64,000 bases of DNA from JAJYSO01 sp964495935 (GCA_964495935.1 CAZBXQ010000010.1:3756-67755); one strand, 5' to 3'; counted from the stretch's first letter, positions 9,269 through 18,467 are shown. A program made the numbers and translations. The notes: generated by a model not told the origin, from the sequence alone.

Positions 9269-10174
9269 TTGGAAAATACCACAGTACATTCTGTATCCTC
9301 TCCTTCTTTTTTATCGGATCTCAAGGCCGTCACGAAAGTACGTTTATCGGTGAGCGTCGTGTTTTCGGCCGTAGCGGGATATTTTCTCGGTGCCGAGCAC
9401 ATTGATTTCGTTGTGGTTTTGCTCCTTGCTATCGGGGGATACCTAATGGTGGGGGCCTCCAACGTCTTTAATCAAATCATGGAGCGGGAAACGGACGCCC
9501 TGATGGAACGAACCAAAAACCGCCCCTTACCGGCGGGGCGAATGACCTTGAATACGGCATTGATTATTGGATTAAGTTTTACCATTTTGGGGATCTGGGT
9601 CCTCTATATGATTAATTCGACCACCGCTTTATTCGGCGCGATTTCCATAGGTTTATATGTGTTAATTTATACCCCGTTAAAACAAAAAACACCGTTCTCG
9701 GTATTTGTAGGAGCTTTCCCGGGAGCAATTCCCTTTATGATGGGATGGATTGCCGCCACCAACAATTTTGGAATTGAAGCCGGCACACTCTTTATGTTGC
9801 AATTTTTCTGGCAATTTCCTCACTTCTGGGCACTGGGATGGTGGCTCTATGACGATTACAAAAAAGGGGGATTTTTTATGCTCCCCACAGGAAAGCGGGA
9901 TCAAACCACGGCGATCCAAACTATTCTCTATTCTGTGTGGACCGTAGCGGTTTCGCTTATCCCTGCTTTCGGAATAACGGGCAGGCTGTATCTCTCTACC
10001 CCTTCAGCCCTTCTCATCGGAATCATCGGAATCGGATTTATTTACTATGCCATTCGTCTTTACCAAAGGCGGACTACAAAATCGGCGCGGGAACTTATGT
10101 TTGCCAGCGTATCATACATCACTTTATTACAGATAATCTACGTTTTAGATAAATATATAAGACTATGGATTTAA
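9269..10174 (+). CDS. ctaB: protoheme IX farnesyltransferase (heme O synthase)
   Basis: A 301-residue polytopic inner-membrane prenyltransferase that adds farnesyl to heme b to give heme O for terminal oxidases. The diagnostic UbiA-family motif is at residues 65-88: asparagine 65, NxxxERETDALMERT, then RPLP. About seven to nine hydrophobic segments follow. The start is a TTG codon at 9269, 14 bases after the predicted transcription start; no ATG is available in frame upstream of the first helix. It leads the oxidase operon and overlaps the next gene by 10 bases. Confidence 0.9.
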   Translation: MENTTVHSVSSPSFLSDLKAVTKVRLSVSVVFSAVAGYFLGAEHIDFVVVLLLAIGGYLMVGASNVFNQIMERETDALMERTKNRPLPAGRMTLNTALIIGLSFTILGIWVLYMINSTTALFGAISIGLYVLIYTPLKQKTPFSVFVGAFPGAIPFMMGWIAATNNFGIEAGTLFMLQFFWQFPHFWALGWWLYDDYKKGGFFMLPTGKRDQTTAIQTILYSVWTVAVSLIPAFGITGRLYLSTPSALLIGIIGIGFIYYAIRLYQRRTTKSARELMFASVSYITLLQIIYVLDKYIRLWI

Positions 10175-10743
10175 AGGAAGAAAAAATAAGAAGGAGACGC
10201 TCCCGAAAAATGTTGCTCTGGATTGCCATGGCCAGCATGTTTATGATGTTTGCCGGTTTTACCAGTGCCTATGTCGTGAGCGAAGCCCGCGAAGATTGGG
10301 TTGAAAATTTGGGACTTCCCTCCATCTTTACTTGGAGTACCATTGTCATTGTTGCCAGTAGTTTATCGCTTTTTTTTGTTAAAAAGAGCATTAAAAAGAA
10401 TAAACAAACACTCTCCTTTTTGCTTCTTATCATTAGTTTTGGCTTGGGAGTAACCTTTATCGTTCTCCAGCTGAAAGGCTTTAACCATTTATTTTTAGAA
10501 GGATATTATCCCATGGGAGGAGCCAGTACAATTAACATTTCTTTCTACTATATCATAATATTTACCCATATACTGCACGTCTTTTCCGGACTTATCGTCC
10601 TTATGATTCTAATTTATAATCATTTTAAAAAGCGTTACAAGGCAGGGCAAACACTGGGATTAGAGCTGGGTATCACATTCTGGCACTTCGTGGATTTTGT
10701 CTGGATATACCTGTTTCTATTTATTACTTTTTTCGGAAAATAA
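10165..10743 (+). CDS. cytochrome c oxidase subunit III-like protein (short)
   Basis: A 192-residue membrane protein with five hydrophobic segments. The last segment, preceded by LELGITFWHFVDFVWIYLF, has the signature subunit III ending of heme-copper oxidases. At the place where classical subunit III has QxxEW, this copy reads QLKGF, so the conserved glutamate is absent. It overlaps ctaB by 10 bases and is followed by a longer subunit III gene, a paired arrangement. Either both assemble in one caa3-type complex or they serve different oxidases; the sequence does not decide. Confidence 0.8.
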   Translation: MDLKEEKIRRRRSRKMLLWIAMASMFMMFAGFTSAYVVSEAREDWVENLGLPSIFTWSTIVIVASSLSLFFVKKSIKKNKQTLSFLLLIISFGLGVTFIVLQLKGFNHLFLEGYYPMGGASTINISFYYIIIFTHILHVFSGLIVLMILIYNHFKKRYKAGQTLGLELGITFWHFVDFVWIYLFLFITFFGK

Positions 10744-10750
10744 AAATTAC

Positions 10751-10758
10751 TACTTTTG
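10751..10758 (+). promoter_or_regulatory. internal -7 box before second subunit III gene
   Basis: TACTTTTG perfectly matches TANNTTTG and sits 42 bases before the start of the next gene. The upstream sequence at the -33 distance is TTT rather than TTG, so it may be a weaker internal promoter. Confidence 0.4.
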
Positions 10759-10800
10759 TCATACCCGATTACTATTTCAATATTAAATAACTAAGATTAT

Positions 10801-11781
10801 ATGGACGCAGCATTAGCAAAGACCGGCACTGAAGGCAGTGTCTGGGGGGGTGGGCAAAGGCCCATGAAAGCTAAATACGGCAAAATGATGCTATGGTTTT
10901 TCCTGGCTTCAGATTCCTTAACCTTCGCCTCTTTCATTTTAGGATACGGTCTTTCACGTTACAAATACTTCGATATTTGGCCCATCGCCGATGATGTCTT
11001 CAACGAAGTCCCTTTCTTACCGGGAGTTGAAGCCCCATTAATCTATACTGCATTCATGACCTTCCTGTTGATTTTCTCTTCGGTTACCATGGTACTGGCG
11101 GTGCATTACGGGCGAGAAATGAATCGGGCCAAAGTCACCCTTTTCATGGCGTTGACTATTCTTGGCGGGCTTACCTTTATCGGGTCACAAGCTTTTGAGT
11201 GGGCCGGATTTATCAAAGGAGAACACGGTGCTATCGAATTAAATGGCGGAAAAGTTGTTCACGTTTTTGATGGTAACGGGCATCAGGTCACTCTCAGTGA
11301 AATTGCTATTCCCGAGGATGGCGTACGACAATCGTTAGAACGAAATAAAGGGCTCTGGTTCAAGGAAGAAGGCTACCTCCCTACAGTAACATTAAGCGAG
11401 GTAATGGCCGGATTCAAGGCCAATGAAGATTTGCTTATTCGTCTTCCCAACGTGGACAAGCATCGTAATAAAGAAATGTTGAACCGGGAAGAATCCTTAA
11501 AATTATTAGAAAACGATGCGGCAGGAGTTGTTCAAGGTGCCAATTTAAGGCACAATGAGTATGGCCCCCCCATGTTTGCCGATTACTTCTTCTTTATTAC
11601 CGGTTTTCACGGTTTTCACGTAACCATCGGACTCACTTTGCTTATCATCGTATTCTTTAATGTCCTTATCGGAACCTACGAAAAACGCGGAAAATACACC
11701 ATGGTAGAAAAAGTCGGATTGTACTGGCATTTTGTGGATCTGGTTTGGGTCTTTGTGTTCACTTTCTTTTACCTCGTTTAA
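10801..11781 (+). CDS. cytochrome c oxidase subunit III (long)
   Basis: A 326-residue subunit III. The canonical QAFEW motif is present, followed later by GFHGFHV and the terminal KVGLYWHFVDLVWVFVFTFFYL. Between the helix carrying QAFEW and the last helices there is a hydrophilic insertion of about 100 residues (roughly 140-245) that most subunit III proteins lack; it would lie outside the membrane. Together with the short paralogue upstream and the subunit IV gene 21 bases downstream it forms part of a caa3/cbb-unrelated heme-copper oxidase. Subunits I and II are not in the window. Confidence 0.88.
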   Translation: MDAALAKTGTEGSVWGGGQRPMKAKYGKMMLWFFLASDSLTFASFILGYGLSRYKYFDIWPIADDVFNEVPFLPGVEAPLIYTAFMTFLLIFSSVTMVLAVHYGREMNRAKVTLFMALTILGGLTFIGSQAFEWAGFIKGEHGAIELNGGKVVHVFDGNGHQVTLSEIAIPEDGVRQSLERNKGLWFKEEGYLPTVTLSEVMAGFKANEDLLIRLPNVDKHRNKEMLNREESLKLLENDAAGVVQGANLRHNEYGPPMFADYFFFITGFHGFHVTIGLTLLIIVFFNVLIGTYEKRGKYTMVEKVGLYWHFVDLVWVFVFTFFYLV

Positions 11782-11802
11782 AAATAATAATTCAGGATTA
11801 TA

Positions 11803-12174
11803 ATGGCAGAAACAATAGCATCACAGAAAAAAAGTCATAATCATCACGTTAAACGAATATGGATGGTCTTTTGGATATTGGCCATCGTGACCTCGGTTGA
11901 GGTACTCTTGGGTATTATCAGGCCCGATTTCCTAATCATTCATCAATTATGGCATATGTCCCTGTTAAACTGGGTATTCATAGGCCTTACCGTGGTTAAA
12001 GCCTATTACATCACATGGACTTTTATGCATATGGAACAAGAGAATGTAAACCTTCGGCGTTCAGTAGTCTGGACCGTTGTTTTCTACATCATATATATGG
12101 TGTTCATTCTTTTGGCAGAGGGAGATTATCTGAGCGACATGGTGCATGACGGATATGTCCTATGGGATTTCTAA
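11803..12174 (+). CDS. cytochrome c oxidase subunit IV family protein
   Basis: A 123-residue membrane protein with three hydrophobic helices (about 20-40, 50-75 and 85-107) and a histidine-rich N-terminal tail (SHNHHVKRIW). The WHMSLLNWVFIGLTVVKAYY and FMHMEQEN segments match the caa3-type subunit IV (CtaF-like) family, a small stabilising subunit of the oxidase. It is the last gene before a strong terminator at 12200-12227. Confidence 0.8.
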   Translation: MAETIASQKKSHNHHVKRIWMVFWILAIVTSVEVLLGIIRPDFLIIHQLWHMSLLNWVFIGLTVVKAYYITWTFMHMEQENVNLRRSVVWTVVFYIIYMVFILLAEGDYLSDMVHDGYVLWDF

Positions 12175-12199
12175 ACTCAAGTATTCTAAATATATTGAT

Positions 12200-12227
12200 A
12201 AAAGGCTATTCGTTGAATAGCCTTTTT
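12200..12227 (+). terminator. intrinsic terminator of the oxidase operon
   Basis: A 12-bp perfect stem (AAAAGGCTATTC / GAATAGCCTTTT) with a 3-base loop GTT and a run of T after it. It directly follows the subunit IV gene. Confidence 0.9.
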
Positions 12228-12228
12228 C

Positions 12229-12236
12229 TAATTTTG
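12229..12236 (+). promoter_or_regulatory. -7 box of SCO operon
   Basis: TAATTTTG, a perfect TANNTTTG box, starts two bases after the terminator and 28 bases before the next start codon. A TTG lies only 13 bases upstream inside the terminator stem, too close to count. The terminator-promoter fusion separates two transcription units. Confidence 0.5.
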
Positions 12237-12256
12237 TACAACACCCGATAGCGACC

Positions 12257-12925
12257 ATGAAGAAAGCATTCATTTTTATCGTTCTGTTAGCACTCCCCAT
12301 CTCCATCTACATTATATTTGCGACAGCAGTTCATCACTTCTCCTACCTGCCCGTACTGACTGAAAGAGTAGGCCCTCTCAACAATTTCTCTTCGGCTCAA
12401 GAGGATTCCCTGCAATTGAACAACACGGTTACCGTACTCACCTTTTATGGGAATCGCGTAAAAGACATGAAAGGATATGCCTACAACCTGCACGAAAAAA
12501 TTTATAAGAAAAATTACATCTATAAAGATTTCCAAATCCTTACCATCGCCGAAAAAGGACAGGAAAAAGAGGCCCGAAAACTACTCGACGAACTGGGCGA
12601 ATTTACCAATATCAATATGAAAAAATGGCACTTTGCTTATGGAGACTCGCTGCAAATTCATCGTTTTTTCAAGAGTTTAAAAACCAATTTACATTTGGAC
12701 GATAAAAATGCGACTCCTTATGCCTTTATTATAGATAAGGAAAGAAATTTGAGAGGTCATAAAGACCCCGAAGACGAACACGGTGTCGATTACGGCTACG
12801 TCACCGGTTCGGTAGCCGCTTTAAACAACAAAATGGTCGGTGACGTCAGTATTGTTTTGGCCGAATACCGATTGAAAGAAAATCAGGAAAAGAATAATAT
12901 TCTTAAGTACAAAGACAAAAAATGA
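12257..12925 (+). CDS. membrane-anchored protein, SCO-like fold without cysteines
   Basis: A 222-residue protein with one N-terminal membrane anchor (MKKAFIFIVLLALPISIYII). The remainder has a thioredoxin-like alternation: strand TVTVLTFYGN, helix, strand FQILTIAE, helix, and a late strand with cis-proline-like TPYAFIIDKERNLRG. At the position where SCO proteins carry CxxxC there are no cysteines. It overlaps the following SCO gene by 4 bases, so the two are translationally coupled. It may be a non-redox partner in copper delivery to the oxidase; that function is inferred from position only. Confidence 0.6.
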   Translation: MKKAFIFIVLLALPISIYIIFATAVHHFSYLPVLTERVGPLNNFSSAQEDSLQLNNTVTVLTFYGNRVKDMKGYAYNLHEKIYKKNYIYKDFQILTIAEKGQEKEARKLLDELGEFTNINMKKWHFAYGDSLQIHRFFKSLKTNLHLDDKNATPYAFIIDKERNLRGHKDPEDEHGVDYGYVTGSVAALNNKMVGDVSIVLAEYRLKENQEKNNILKYKDKK

Positions 12926-13677
12926 GAGAGAAAAGAGCATATATCATAGGCTTATCGCTGATCATCCTGGTATTTGGTCTTTGGGTGATTAAAAATTTTA
13001 ACTACCGCTACCAGCACAACGAAATCCTGAAACCGGATAAGCTGTCGGGATTACGAAAAGCACCGGTGAGCAACCCCTCCGGAAACTCGGACAACGACGT
13101 GGATTATGTGGTCCTCAACGACAAAAGACAAAAAGCACCGGATTTTAAATTTATCGATCAAAACGGCGACACCATCACCCAAGACAACTATGCCGGAAAG
13201 GTATATCTGGTAGAGTTCTTTTACACGACCTGCCCCACGATTTGCCCAATTATGAATGAAAATCTTGGAGAAATTGCCGATGAATTTAAAAACAACAAAA
13301 AATTTGGAATTGCCTCTTTTAGTATTGACTCCAAACACGACACCCCAAAAGTTCTTAAAGAATATGCCGAGAATCATGGGATTACCCATCCCAACTGGCA
13401 TCTCCTAACAGGAAACCGAGATTCCATTTACAGTTTAGCCGAAAATGGTTTCCGAATCACTACTCAGGAAGATCCCAACGAACCCGGAGGCATCCTGCAT
13501 GACGGTATGTTTGCCTTAATTGATAAAGAGGGTTATTTCCGTGCTCGAAAAGATGAGTATGGAAATTCCATTATTTATTACCGCGGTTATATTAAACGCA
13601 ACAGCGTTGCAGAAGTCGGAGAAAAACCTCAGATTAATGAACTCATTGAAGATATTAAATCATTACTGCACGAATAA
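12922..13677 (+). CDS. SCO family copper chaperone
   Basis: A 251-residue protein with an N-terminal anchor and a thioredoxin-fold domain facing the periplasm. The copper-binding motif CPTIC (in VEFFYTTCPTICPIMNENL) and the downstream histidine of GGILHDGMFALID are both present. DSKHDTPKVLKEYAE is also typical of the family. SCO proteins deliver copper to the CuA centre of cytochrome oxidase subunit II. It overlaps the gene before it and follows the oxidase operon, which fits the role well. Confidence 0.88.
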   Translation: MREKRAYIIGLSLIILVFGLWVIKNFNYRYQHNEILKPDKLSGLRKAPVSNPSGNSDNDVDYVVLNDKRQKAPDFKFIDQNGDTITQDNYAGKVYLVEFFYTTCPTICPIMNENLGEIADEFKNNKKFGIASFSIDSKHDTPKVLKEYAENHGITHPNWHLLTGNRDSIYSLAENGFRITTQEDPNEPGGILHDGMFALIDKEGYFRARKDEYGNSIIYYRGYIKRNSVAEVGEKPQINELIEDIKSLLHE

Positions 13678-13691
13678 GTACAAATAGTGTT

Positions 13692-13721
13692 TTGTAAAGC
13701 CCTCGAATTATTGTAATTTTG
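13692..13721 (+). promoter_or_regulatory. promoter, TTG-N19-TAATTTTG
   Basis: TTG at 13692-13694 and TAATTTTG at 13714-13721 with an exact 19-base spacer. Transcription should start near 13728, some 20 bases before the small gene at 13748. Confidence 0.75.
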
Positions 13722-13747
13722 AAATTGATATTGGTAATCCTCTCGTT

Positions 13748-13996
13748 ATGAAAGCCATTTCCTTAAAATCGGTAGTCATCAGCAGTCTGGTCTTCCTGCT
13801 GCCCTTTGTTACATCAGCTCAATGCGCCATGTGCCGAGCGGCTTTAGAAACGGGAGACCGGCAAGCCACTGCCGAAGGCATCAATCATGGAATTACTTAT
13901 CTGATGATATTTCCCTATGTAATCTCCGGAATTATGGCTTATGCTATCTATCGAATATACAAACGTGAAGGGCCTCCTTCCGACTCCTCCATTTAA
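13748..13996 (+). CDS. small membrane protein with CAMC motif
   Basis: An 82-residue protein: signal peptide or first helix MKAISLKSVVISSLVFLLPF, then QCAMCRAALETGDRQATAEG, one hydrophobic helix (about 46-68) and a short basic tail. The paired cysteines CAMC just after the predicted cleavage site (VTSA-Q) would face the periplasm and could bind metal or cycle as a disulfide. The family is known to me only as an uncharacterised small protein encoded beside SCO in Flavobacteriaceae. Its position suggests a part in oxidase biogenesis. It has its own promoter. Confidence 0.7.
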   Translation: MKAISLKSVVISSLVFLLPFVTSAQCAMCRAALETGDRQATAEGINHGITYLMIFPYVISGIMAYAIYRIYKREGPPSDSSI

Positions 13997-14092
13997 CATA
14001 AAAATAACTACCCTTAGTTTTATATTTTCATAGTTTAGGCGTCTCTTAATAAAGCGGATCCTTCAGCTCCTACCCCAATAGCCTAAAGTCCT

Positions 14093-14794
14093 ATGATTGA
14101 AATAAAAGACTTACATAAATCCTACAAGACCGGAGCCACTTCGTTACATGTTTTAAAAGGTCTAAACCTCAACATTAAAGAAGGGGAATTGGTCTCGATT
14201 ATGGGATCCTCCGGATCCGGCAAATCTACATTGCTTAATATTTTGGGGATCTTAGACGAAGCCGATTCGGGGTCGTATATATTGGATGGTTTTCCCATTA
14301 AAAATCTAAGTGAAAAAAAGGCGGCCCACTACCGCAACAAATTCCTCGGGTTCATTTTCCAATCGTTTAATCTCATCAGTTATAAAACCGCCATAGACAA
14401 CGTTGCCCTTCCTTTATATTACCAAGGAATGAAACGCAACGAACGGCTGGAAAAAGCGATGGATTATTTAGACAAAGTGGGGCTTACAAAATGGGCCGAT
14501 CATCTTCCCAATCAACTTTCGGGAGGGCAAAAACAACGTATTGCGATTGCTCGAGCCTTAGCCAGTGCCCCAAAAGTTTTGTTGGCCGATGAGCCTACCG
14601 GAGCCTTAGATACTAAAACCTCTTACGAGATTATGAACCTCATTCAGGAAATTAATGATGAAGGAAAAACCATTTTGGTGGTGACTCACGAGCCGGATAT
14701 TGCCGAAATGACAAAGCGAATTGTAAATTTAAGAGATGGCGTGATTATTGATGATTCCTTCGTAGAGCAAAAACGAGCTTTGGACTATGTTTGA
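14093..14794 (+). CDS. MacB/LolD-type ABC transporter ATPase
   Basis: A 233-residue ATPase. Walker A is GSSGSGKST, the signature is LSGGQKQR, Walker B is VLLADEPT and the switch histidine is in VVTHEPD. The Q-loop is FIFQSFNL. This is the MacB/LolD (type VII) group, which drives mechanotransmission from the inner membrane rather than solute import. The stop overlaps the start of the first permease by 8 bases. Confidence 0.9.
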   Translation: MIEIKDLHKSYKTGATSLHVLKGLNLNIKEGELVSIMGSSGSGKSTLLNILGILDEADSGSYILDGFPIKNLSEKKAAHYRNKFLGFIFQSFNLISYKTAIDNVALPLYYQGMKRNERLEKAMDYLDKVGLTKWADHLPNQLSGGQKQRIAIARALASAPKVLLADEPTGALDTKTSYEIMNLIQEINDEGKTILVVTHEPDIAEMTKRIVNLRDGVIIDDSFVEQKRALDYV

Positions 14795-16031
14795 CTTAGA
14801 GCGGTGGGAAGAAATCTTTGAAACGATTCGGAAAAATAAATTGCGTACCTTTTTAACGGGACTCTCTGTTTTATCCGGAATCTTTATTTTGGTTATTCTC
14901 CTGGGAATTGGACAAGGCATTCAAAACGGAGTGGAACAGCAATTCCAAAGAGATGCCGAAAATCGGATTTCCCTATGGCCCGGAAAAACCTCTGTAGAAT
15001 ATAAGGGACTCAACAAAGACCGAAGAATACGATTCAAAAACCGGGACTACAACCTCATCGTTGCAAAATACAATGATCAACTCGAATACAAGTCTTCCGT
15101 TTATCGCGTATGGAGTTCTATGATTTCCTATAAAAATGAATCGGGGAGCTACCGGGTAGAAGGCGTTTCACCCGATTATCAATTTCTTGAAAATCAAGAT
15201 ATGTATGCCGGTCGCTTCCTGAATGTCAACGATATGCAAAATTTTTCCAAAGTAGTCGTTATCGGTCATAAAGTGCAAAAGGATCTTTTTGGAAAAGAAT
15301 CGGCCATAGGAAAATTGGTCCAGCTTTCAGGAACTAATTTTAAAGTCATAGGCGTTTTTACCGATGACGGCGGAGATCGTGACGAGGAACGTATTTTTAT
15401 GCCCATAACAACTTCTCAACGGGTTTTTAGCGCAGGAGACCGGATTCGGAATATGGCTTTTACCCTCCCCAAGAGAAAGGATTTTGATCAGGCCTTGGCG
15501 GAATCTGAAGACTTCACCAAACGTATTGAAAAACAACTAAAAAAAGATCATATCATTGCACCCGATGATAACTCTGCCATCAATATTTCCAATTCGTTAA
15601 AAGAGGCCAAACGTGTTTATTTTATGACCGGCAGTATTAAAATATTCTTCTGGTTTGTGGGGATTGCTACCCTATTGGCAGGTGTTGTAGGAGTAGGTAA
15701 CGTCATGCTTATCATTGTCAAAGAACGCACAAAAGAAATCGGTATTCGGAAAGCACTGGGGGCCAAACCCTGGTCAATCGTATGGTTAATTTTACACGAA
15801 GCCATTTTTATAACTGCCATTTCGGGCTTTTTAGGCCTGTTAATCGGGATGGTACTTCTGGACTTCGTAGGGCCGATGATCAAAACCGACTTTCTCCTCC
15901 GGCCCGAAGTCAACTTAAACGTAGCACTATCTACGGTGGCTATTTTAGTCATCGCCGGTGCCATAGCCGGATTTTTTCCGGCCTGGAAGGCAGCGCGAAT
16001 CAAACCCATCGAAGCCTTAAGAGACGAATAA
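14787..16031 (+). CDS. MacB/FtsX-family ABC permease, first copy
   Basis: A 414-residue permease with one N-terminal helix (about 21-43), a periplasmic MacB core domain of about 220 residues, and three C-terminal helices containing the FtsX block (GVGNVMLIIVKERTKEIGIRKALGA and the ending AARIKPIEALRDE). It overlaps the ATPase gene and ends one base before the second permease. It and the second copy likely form the heterodimeric membrane part of one tripartite exporter. Confidence 0.88.
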   Translation: MFDLERWEEIFETIRKNKLRTFLTGLSVLSGIFILVILLGIGQGIQNGVEQQFQRDAENRISLWPGKTSVEYKGLNKDRRIRFKNRDYNLIVAKYNDQLEYKSSVYRVWSSMISYKNESGSYRVEGVSPDYQFLENQDMYAGRFLNVNDMQNFSKVVVIGHKVQKDLFGKESAIGKLVQLSGTNFKVIGVFTDDGGDRDEERIFMPITTSQRVFSAGDRIRNMAFTLPKRKDFDQALAESEDFTKRIEKQLKKDHIIAPDDNSAINISNSLKEAKRVYFMTGSIKIFFWFVGIATLLAGVVGVGNVMLIIVKERTKEIGIRKALGAKPWSIVWLILHEAIFITAISGFLGLLIGMVLLDFVGPMIKTDFLLRPEVNLNVALSTVAILVIAGAIAGFFPAWKAARIKPIEALRDE

Positions 16032-16032
16032 T

Positions 16033-17298
16033 ATGCTAAGCAGAGATCAATGGGAGGAAATATTAGAGTCTTTAAGTTCGAATTGGTTTCGAACCATAAT
16101 GACGGCTTTTGGAGTCTTCTGGGGAATTTTTATTCTGGTTATCCTCCTCGCTTCCGGTAACGGTTTAGGAAACGGTGTTAAACAAAGTTTTGAAGGACTG
16201 GCGACCAACTCCATGTTTATGTTTTCCAGGCAGACTTCTATTTCCTACAAGGGTCTGAACAAAGGACGCCGTTACAATTTTAAACTGAGCGATGTCGAAG
16301 CCATAAAGCAAAATGTAAACGGCCTTAAAATCGTATCTCCCAGAAATCGTTTGGGCGGATTCGGCGGCAACAACAACGTTCAACGCGGCCTGAAAAACGG
16401 AGCTTACAACGTTTACGGCGATTACCCCGAGATTATTGAACAAATGCCGCTTCAGGTAACCGAAGGACGATTCTTAAATCATATCGATATTAACAAGGAA
16501 CGAAAAGTAGCCGTTATCGGGCTTAGTGTAGTCGATGAACTCTATAACAAAGATGAAGAAGTTATGGGGAGTACTATCAAAATTAACGGCGTCAATTTCC
16601 AAGTAGTGGGTGTTTTTGAGAAAAAGGGAATGGGAAATCAGGATGCCGAAGAAGCACAAAAGGAAATCTATGTCCCCTTTACCACCTACGGAAAAGCCTT
16701 CCACACGGGACAAGACGTAGGGTTTATGGCAATTACCGCAGATGACGATCATATCATCACCAATTTGCAGGACGATATATTCGACGTCATCAAACGCCGC
16801 CATAAGATCCACCCCGACGATGATCGGGCTATCGGAAGTTTTGATCTCTATCAACAATTTAGCAAGATCAACGGACTCACACTAACGTTAAATGCCGTCG
16901 CCTATTTTGTGGGAATTTTGGTGCTGTTGTCGGGAATTATAGGAATCAGCAATATCATGTTGATCGTCGTTAAAGAACGTACGAATGAAATTGGAGTTCG
17001 ACGGGCCTTGGGGGCAACACCCTGGCAAATTAGAGGCCAGGTTCTTTTGGAATCTATATTTTTAACGATTATCGCCGGGATGGCAGGAATCGTCTTTGCC
17101 ACAGGAATCTTATGGGTTGCTAACTACCTTCTGGATCAGGCAGACTCCGCCAATATGATGTTTGCCAATCCCACCGTGGGCCTGGGGGCCATTATTGCAG
17201 CCTTGGTTATTTTGGTCGTATCCGGGTTGTTGGCAGGATTTATCCCGGCTCAAAATGCCATCCGCATCAAACCGGTAGATGCCCTGAGGACAGAATAA
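16033..17298 (+). CDS. MacB/FtsX-family ABC permease, second copy
   Basis: A 421-residue paralogue of the previous gene with the same plan: first helix (WFRTIMTAFGVFWGIFILVI), periplasmic core, and FtsX block (GISNIMLIVVKERTNEIGVR and the ending NAIRIKPVDALRTE). The start follows the stop of the first copy after a single base. The cores differ considerably: this copy carries a glycine- and asparagine-rich loop (GGFGGNNNVQRG). That fits a heterodimer with distinct halves rather than a recent duplication. Confidence 0.88.
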   Translation: MLSRDQWEEILESLSSNWFRTIMTAFGVFWGIFILVILLASGNGLGNGVKQSFEGLATNSMFMFSRQTSISYKGLNKGRRYNFKLSDVEAIKQNVNGLKIVSPRNRLGGFGGNNNVQRGLKNGAYNVYGDYPEIIEQMPLQVTEGRFLNHIDINKERKVAVIGLSVVDELYNKDEEVMGSTIKINGVNFQVVGVFEKKGMGNQDAEEAQKEIYVPFTTYGKAFHTGQDVGFMAITADDDHIITNLQDDIFDVIKRRHKIHPDDDRAIGSFDLYQQFSKINGLTLTLNAVAYFVGILVLLSGIIGISNIMLIVVKERTNEIGVRRALGATPWQIRGQVLLESIFLTIIAGMAGIVFATGILWVANYLLDQADSANMMFANPTVGLGAIIAALVILVVSGLLAGFIPAQNAIRIKPVDALRTE

Positions 17299-17342
17299 AA
17301 AAACAAAAAGTGAAAACCATAATAGACAAATCATAGCAAGAA

Positions 17343-18467
17343 ATGAAAAGAACGGGAACTGTAATCATCTTAATCTTTATTCTTATTCTATTTGCGGGAT
17401 CCATGTATTATCTCTATCAAAAGAATCACAAGGATCCTACAGTATATGAAACCGAGAAGCCGGTAAAAGGCGATATTATTGAACAAACGGTAGCCACGGG
17501 AAACATTAAACCCCGGGAAGAGATTCTGATTAAGCCTAATATTAACGGGATCATTGATACTATATATATTGAGGCCGGCGATATTGTAAAAACCGGCGAT
17601 CTCCTGGCCAAGTTGAAGGTTATTCCTCAAATTGAGAATCTGGCCAGTAGCAAAAATGCTATCACGGATGCCAAAATTGCTTTGGATAATCAAGAAAAAG
17701 TCTATAAACGGCAAAAAACACTCTTTGAAAAAGGGGTTATTTCCGTAAATGATTTTGACGAGACACAAATGCGGTATGATCAGGCCAAACAAACCTATGC
17801 TTCTGCTCAAGAAACCTATGAGATTATTAAAACCGGAAGCTCCAAAAACATGGGTGGTGCGACAAATACCAACATTCGCGCAACAATCGATGGAATGGTA
17901 TTGGATGTACCGGTCGAAATAGGAAATCAAGTGATGGAGGCCAGTAACTTTAACGAAGGGACGACCATCGCCAGCCTGGCTAATATCAACAATATGATTT
18001 TCCTGGGAAAAATAGACGAATCGGAAGTCGGAAAAATTAAAACCGGCCTCCCTTTAAAGATCACCGTAGGAGCCATCGAAAACAAAACTTTTGATGCCTC
18101 GCTTTATTACATCGCTCCAAAAGCAGATGATGACGAGGATACCGGCGATGGAAGTGTCGTACAGTTTGAAATTAAAGGCCGGTTAGAAAATAAAGACAGT
18201 ACTTTTATACGATCCGGGTTGAGTGCCAATGCTTCTATTATTCTTGATGAGGCCAAAGATGTTTTAACCTTAAAAGAATCCTTGATACAGTTTGATACTC
18301 AAACCAATCAACCTTTTGTTGAAGTAAAGACGGGAGACCAGAAATTTGAACGTCGAAATGTAGAACTGGGACTCAGCGATGGTATTAGGGTAGAGATTAA
18401 GGACGGCCTCACCGAGGACGATGAAGTAAAAGTTTGGAACCCGATAGTTAAAAAGAATTTCAATTAA
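17343..18467 (+). CDS. periplasmic adaptor (membrane fusion) protein
   Basis: A 374-residue HlyD/MacA-type adaptor with a short N-terminal anchor (TVIILIFILILFAGSMYYLY). It has a split lipoyl/barrel-sandwich domain (EQTVATGNIKPREEI and GMVLDVPVEIGNQV), a helical hairpin of roughly residues 95-160 (DNQEKVYKRQKTLFEKGVIS) and a beta-barrel near the C-terminus. It links the MacB-type permeases to the TolC-like gene 16 bases downstream. All four components of a tripartite exporter are therefore present in order. Confidence 0.88.
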   Translation: MKRTGTVIILIFILILFAGSMYYLYQKNHKDPTVYETEKPVKGDIIEQTVATGNIKPREEILIKPNINGIIDTIYIEAGDIVKTGDLLAKLKVIPQIENLASSKNAITDAKIALDNQEKVYKRQKTLFEKGVISVNDFDETQMRYDQAKQTYASAQETYEIIKTGSSKNMGGATNTNIRATIDGMVLDVPVEIGNQVMEASNFNEGTTIASLANINNMIFLGKIDESEVGKIKTGLPLKITVGAIENKTFDASLYYIAPKADDDEDTGDGSVVQFEIKGRLENKDSTFIRSGLSANASIILDEAKDVLTLKESLIQFDTQTNQPFVEVKTGDQKFERRNVELGLSDGIRVEIKDGLTEDDEVKVWNPIVKKNFN

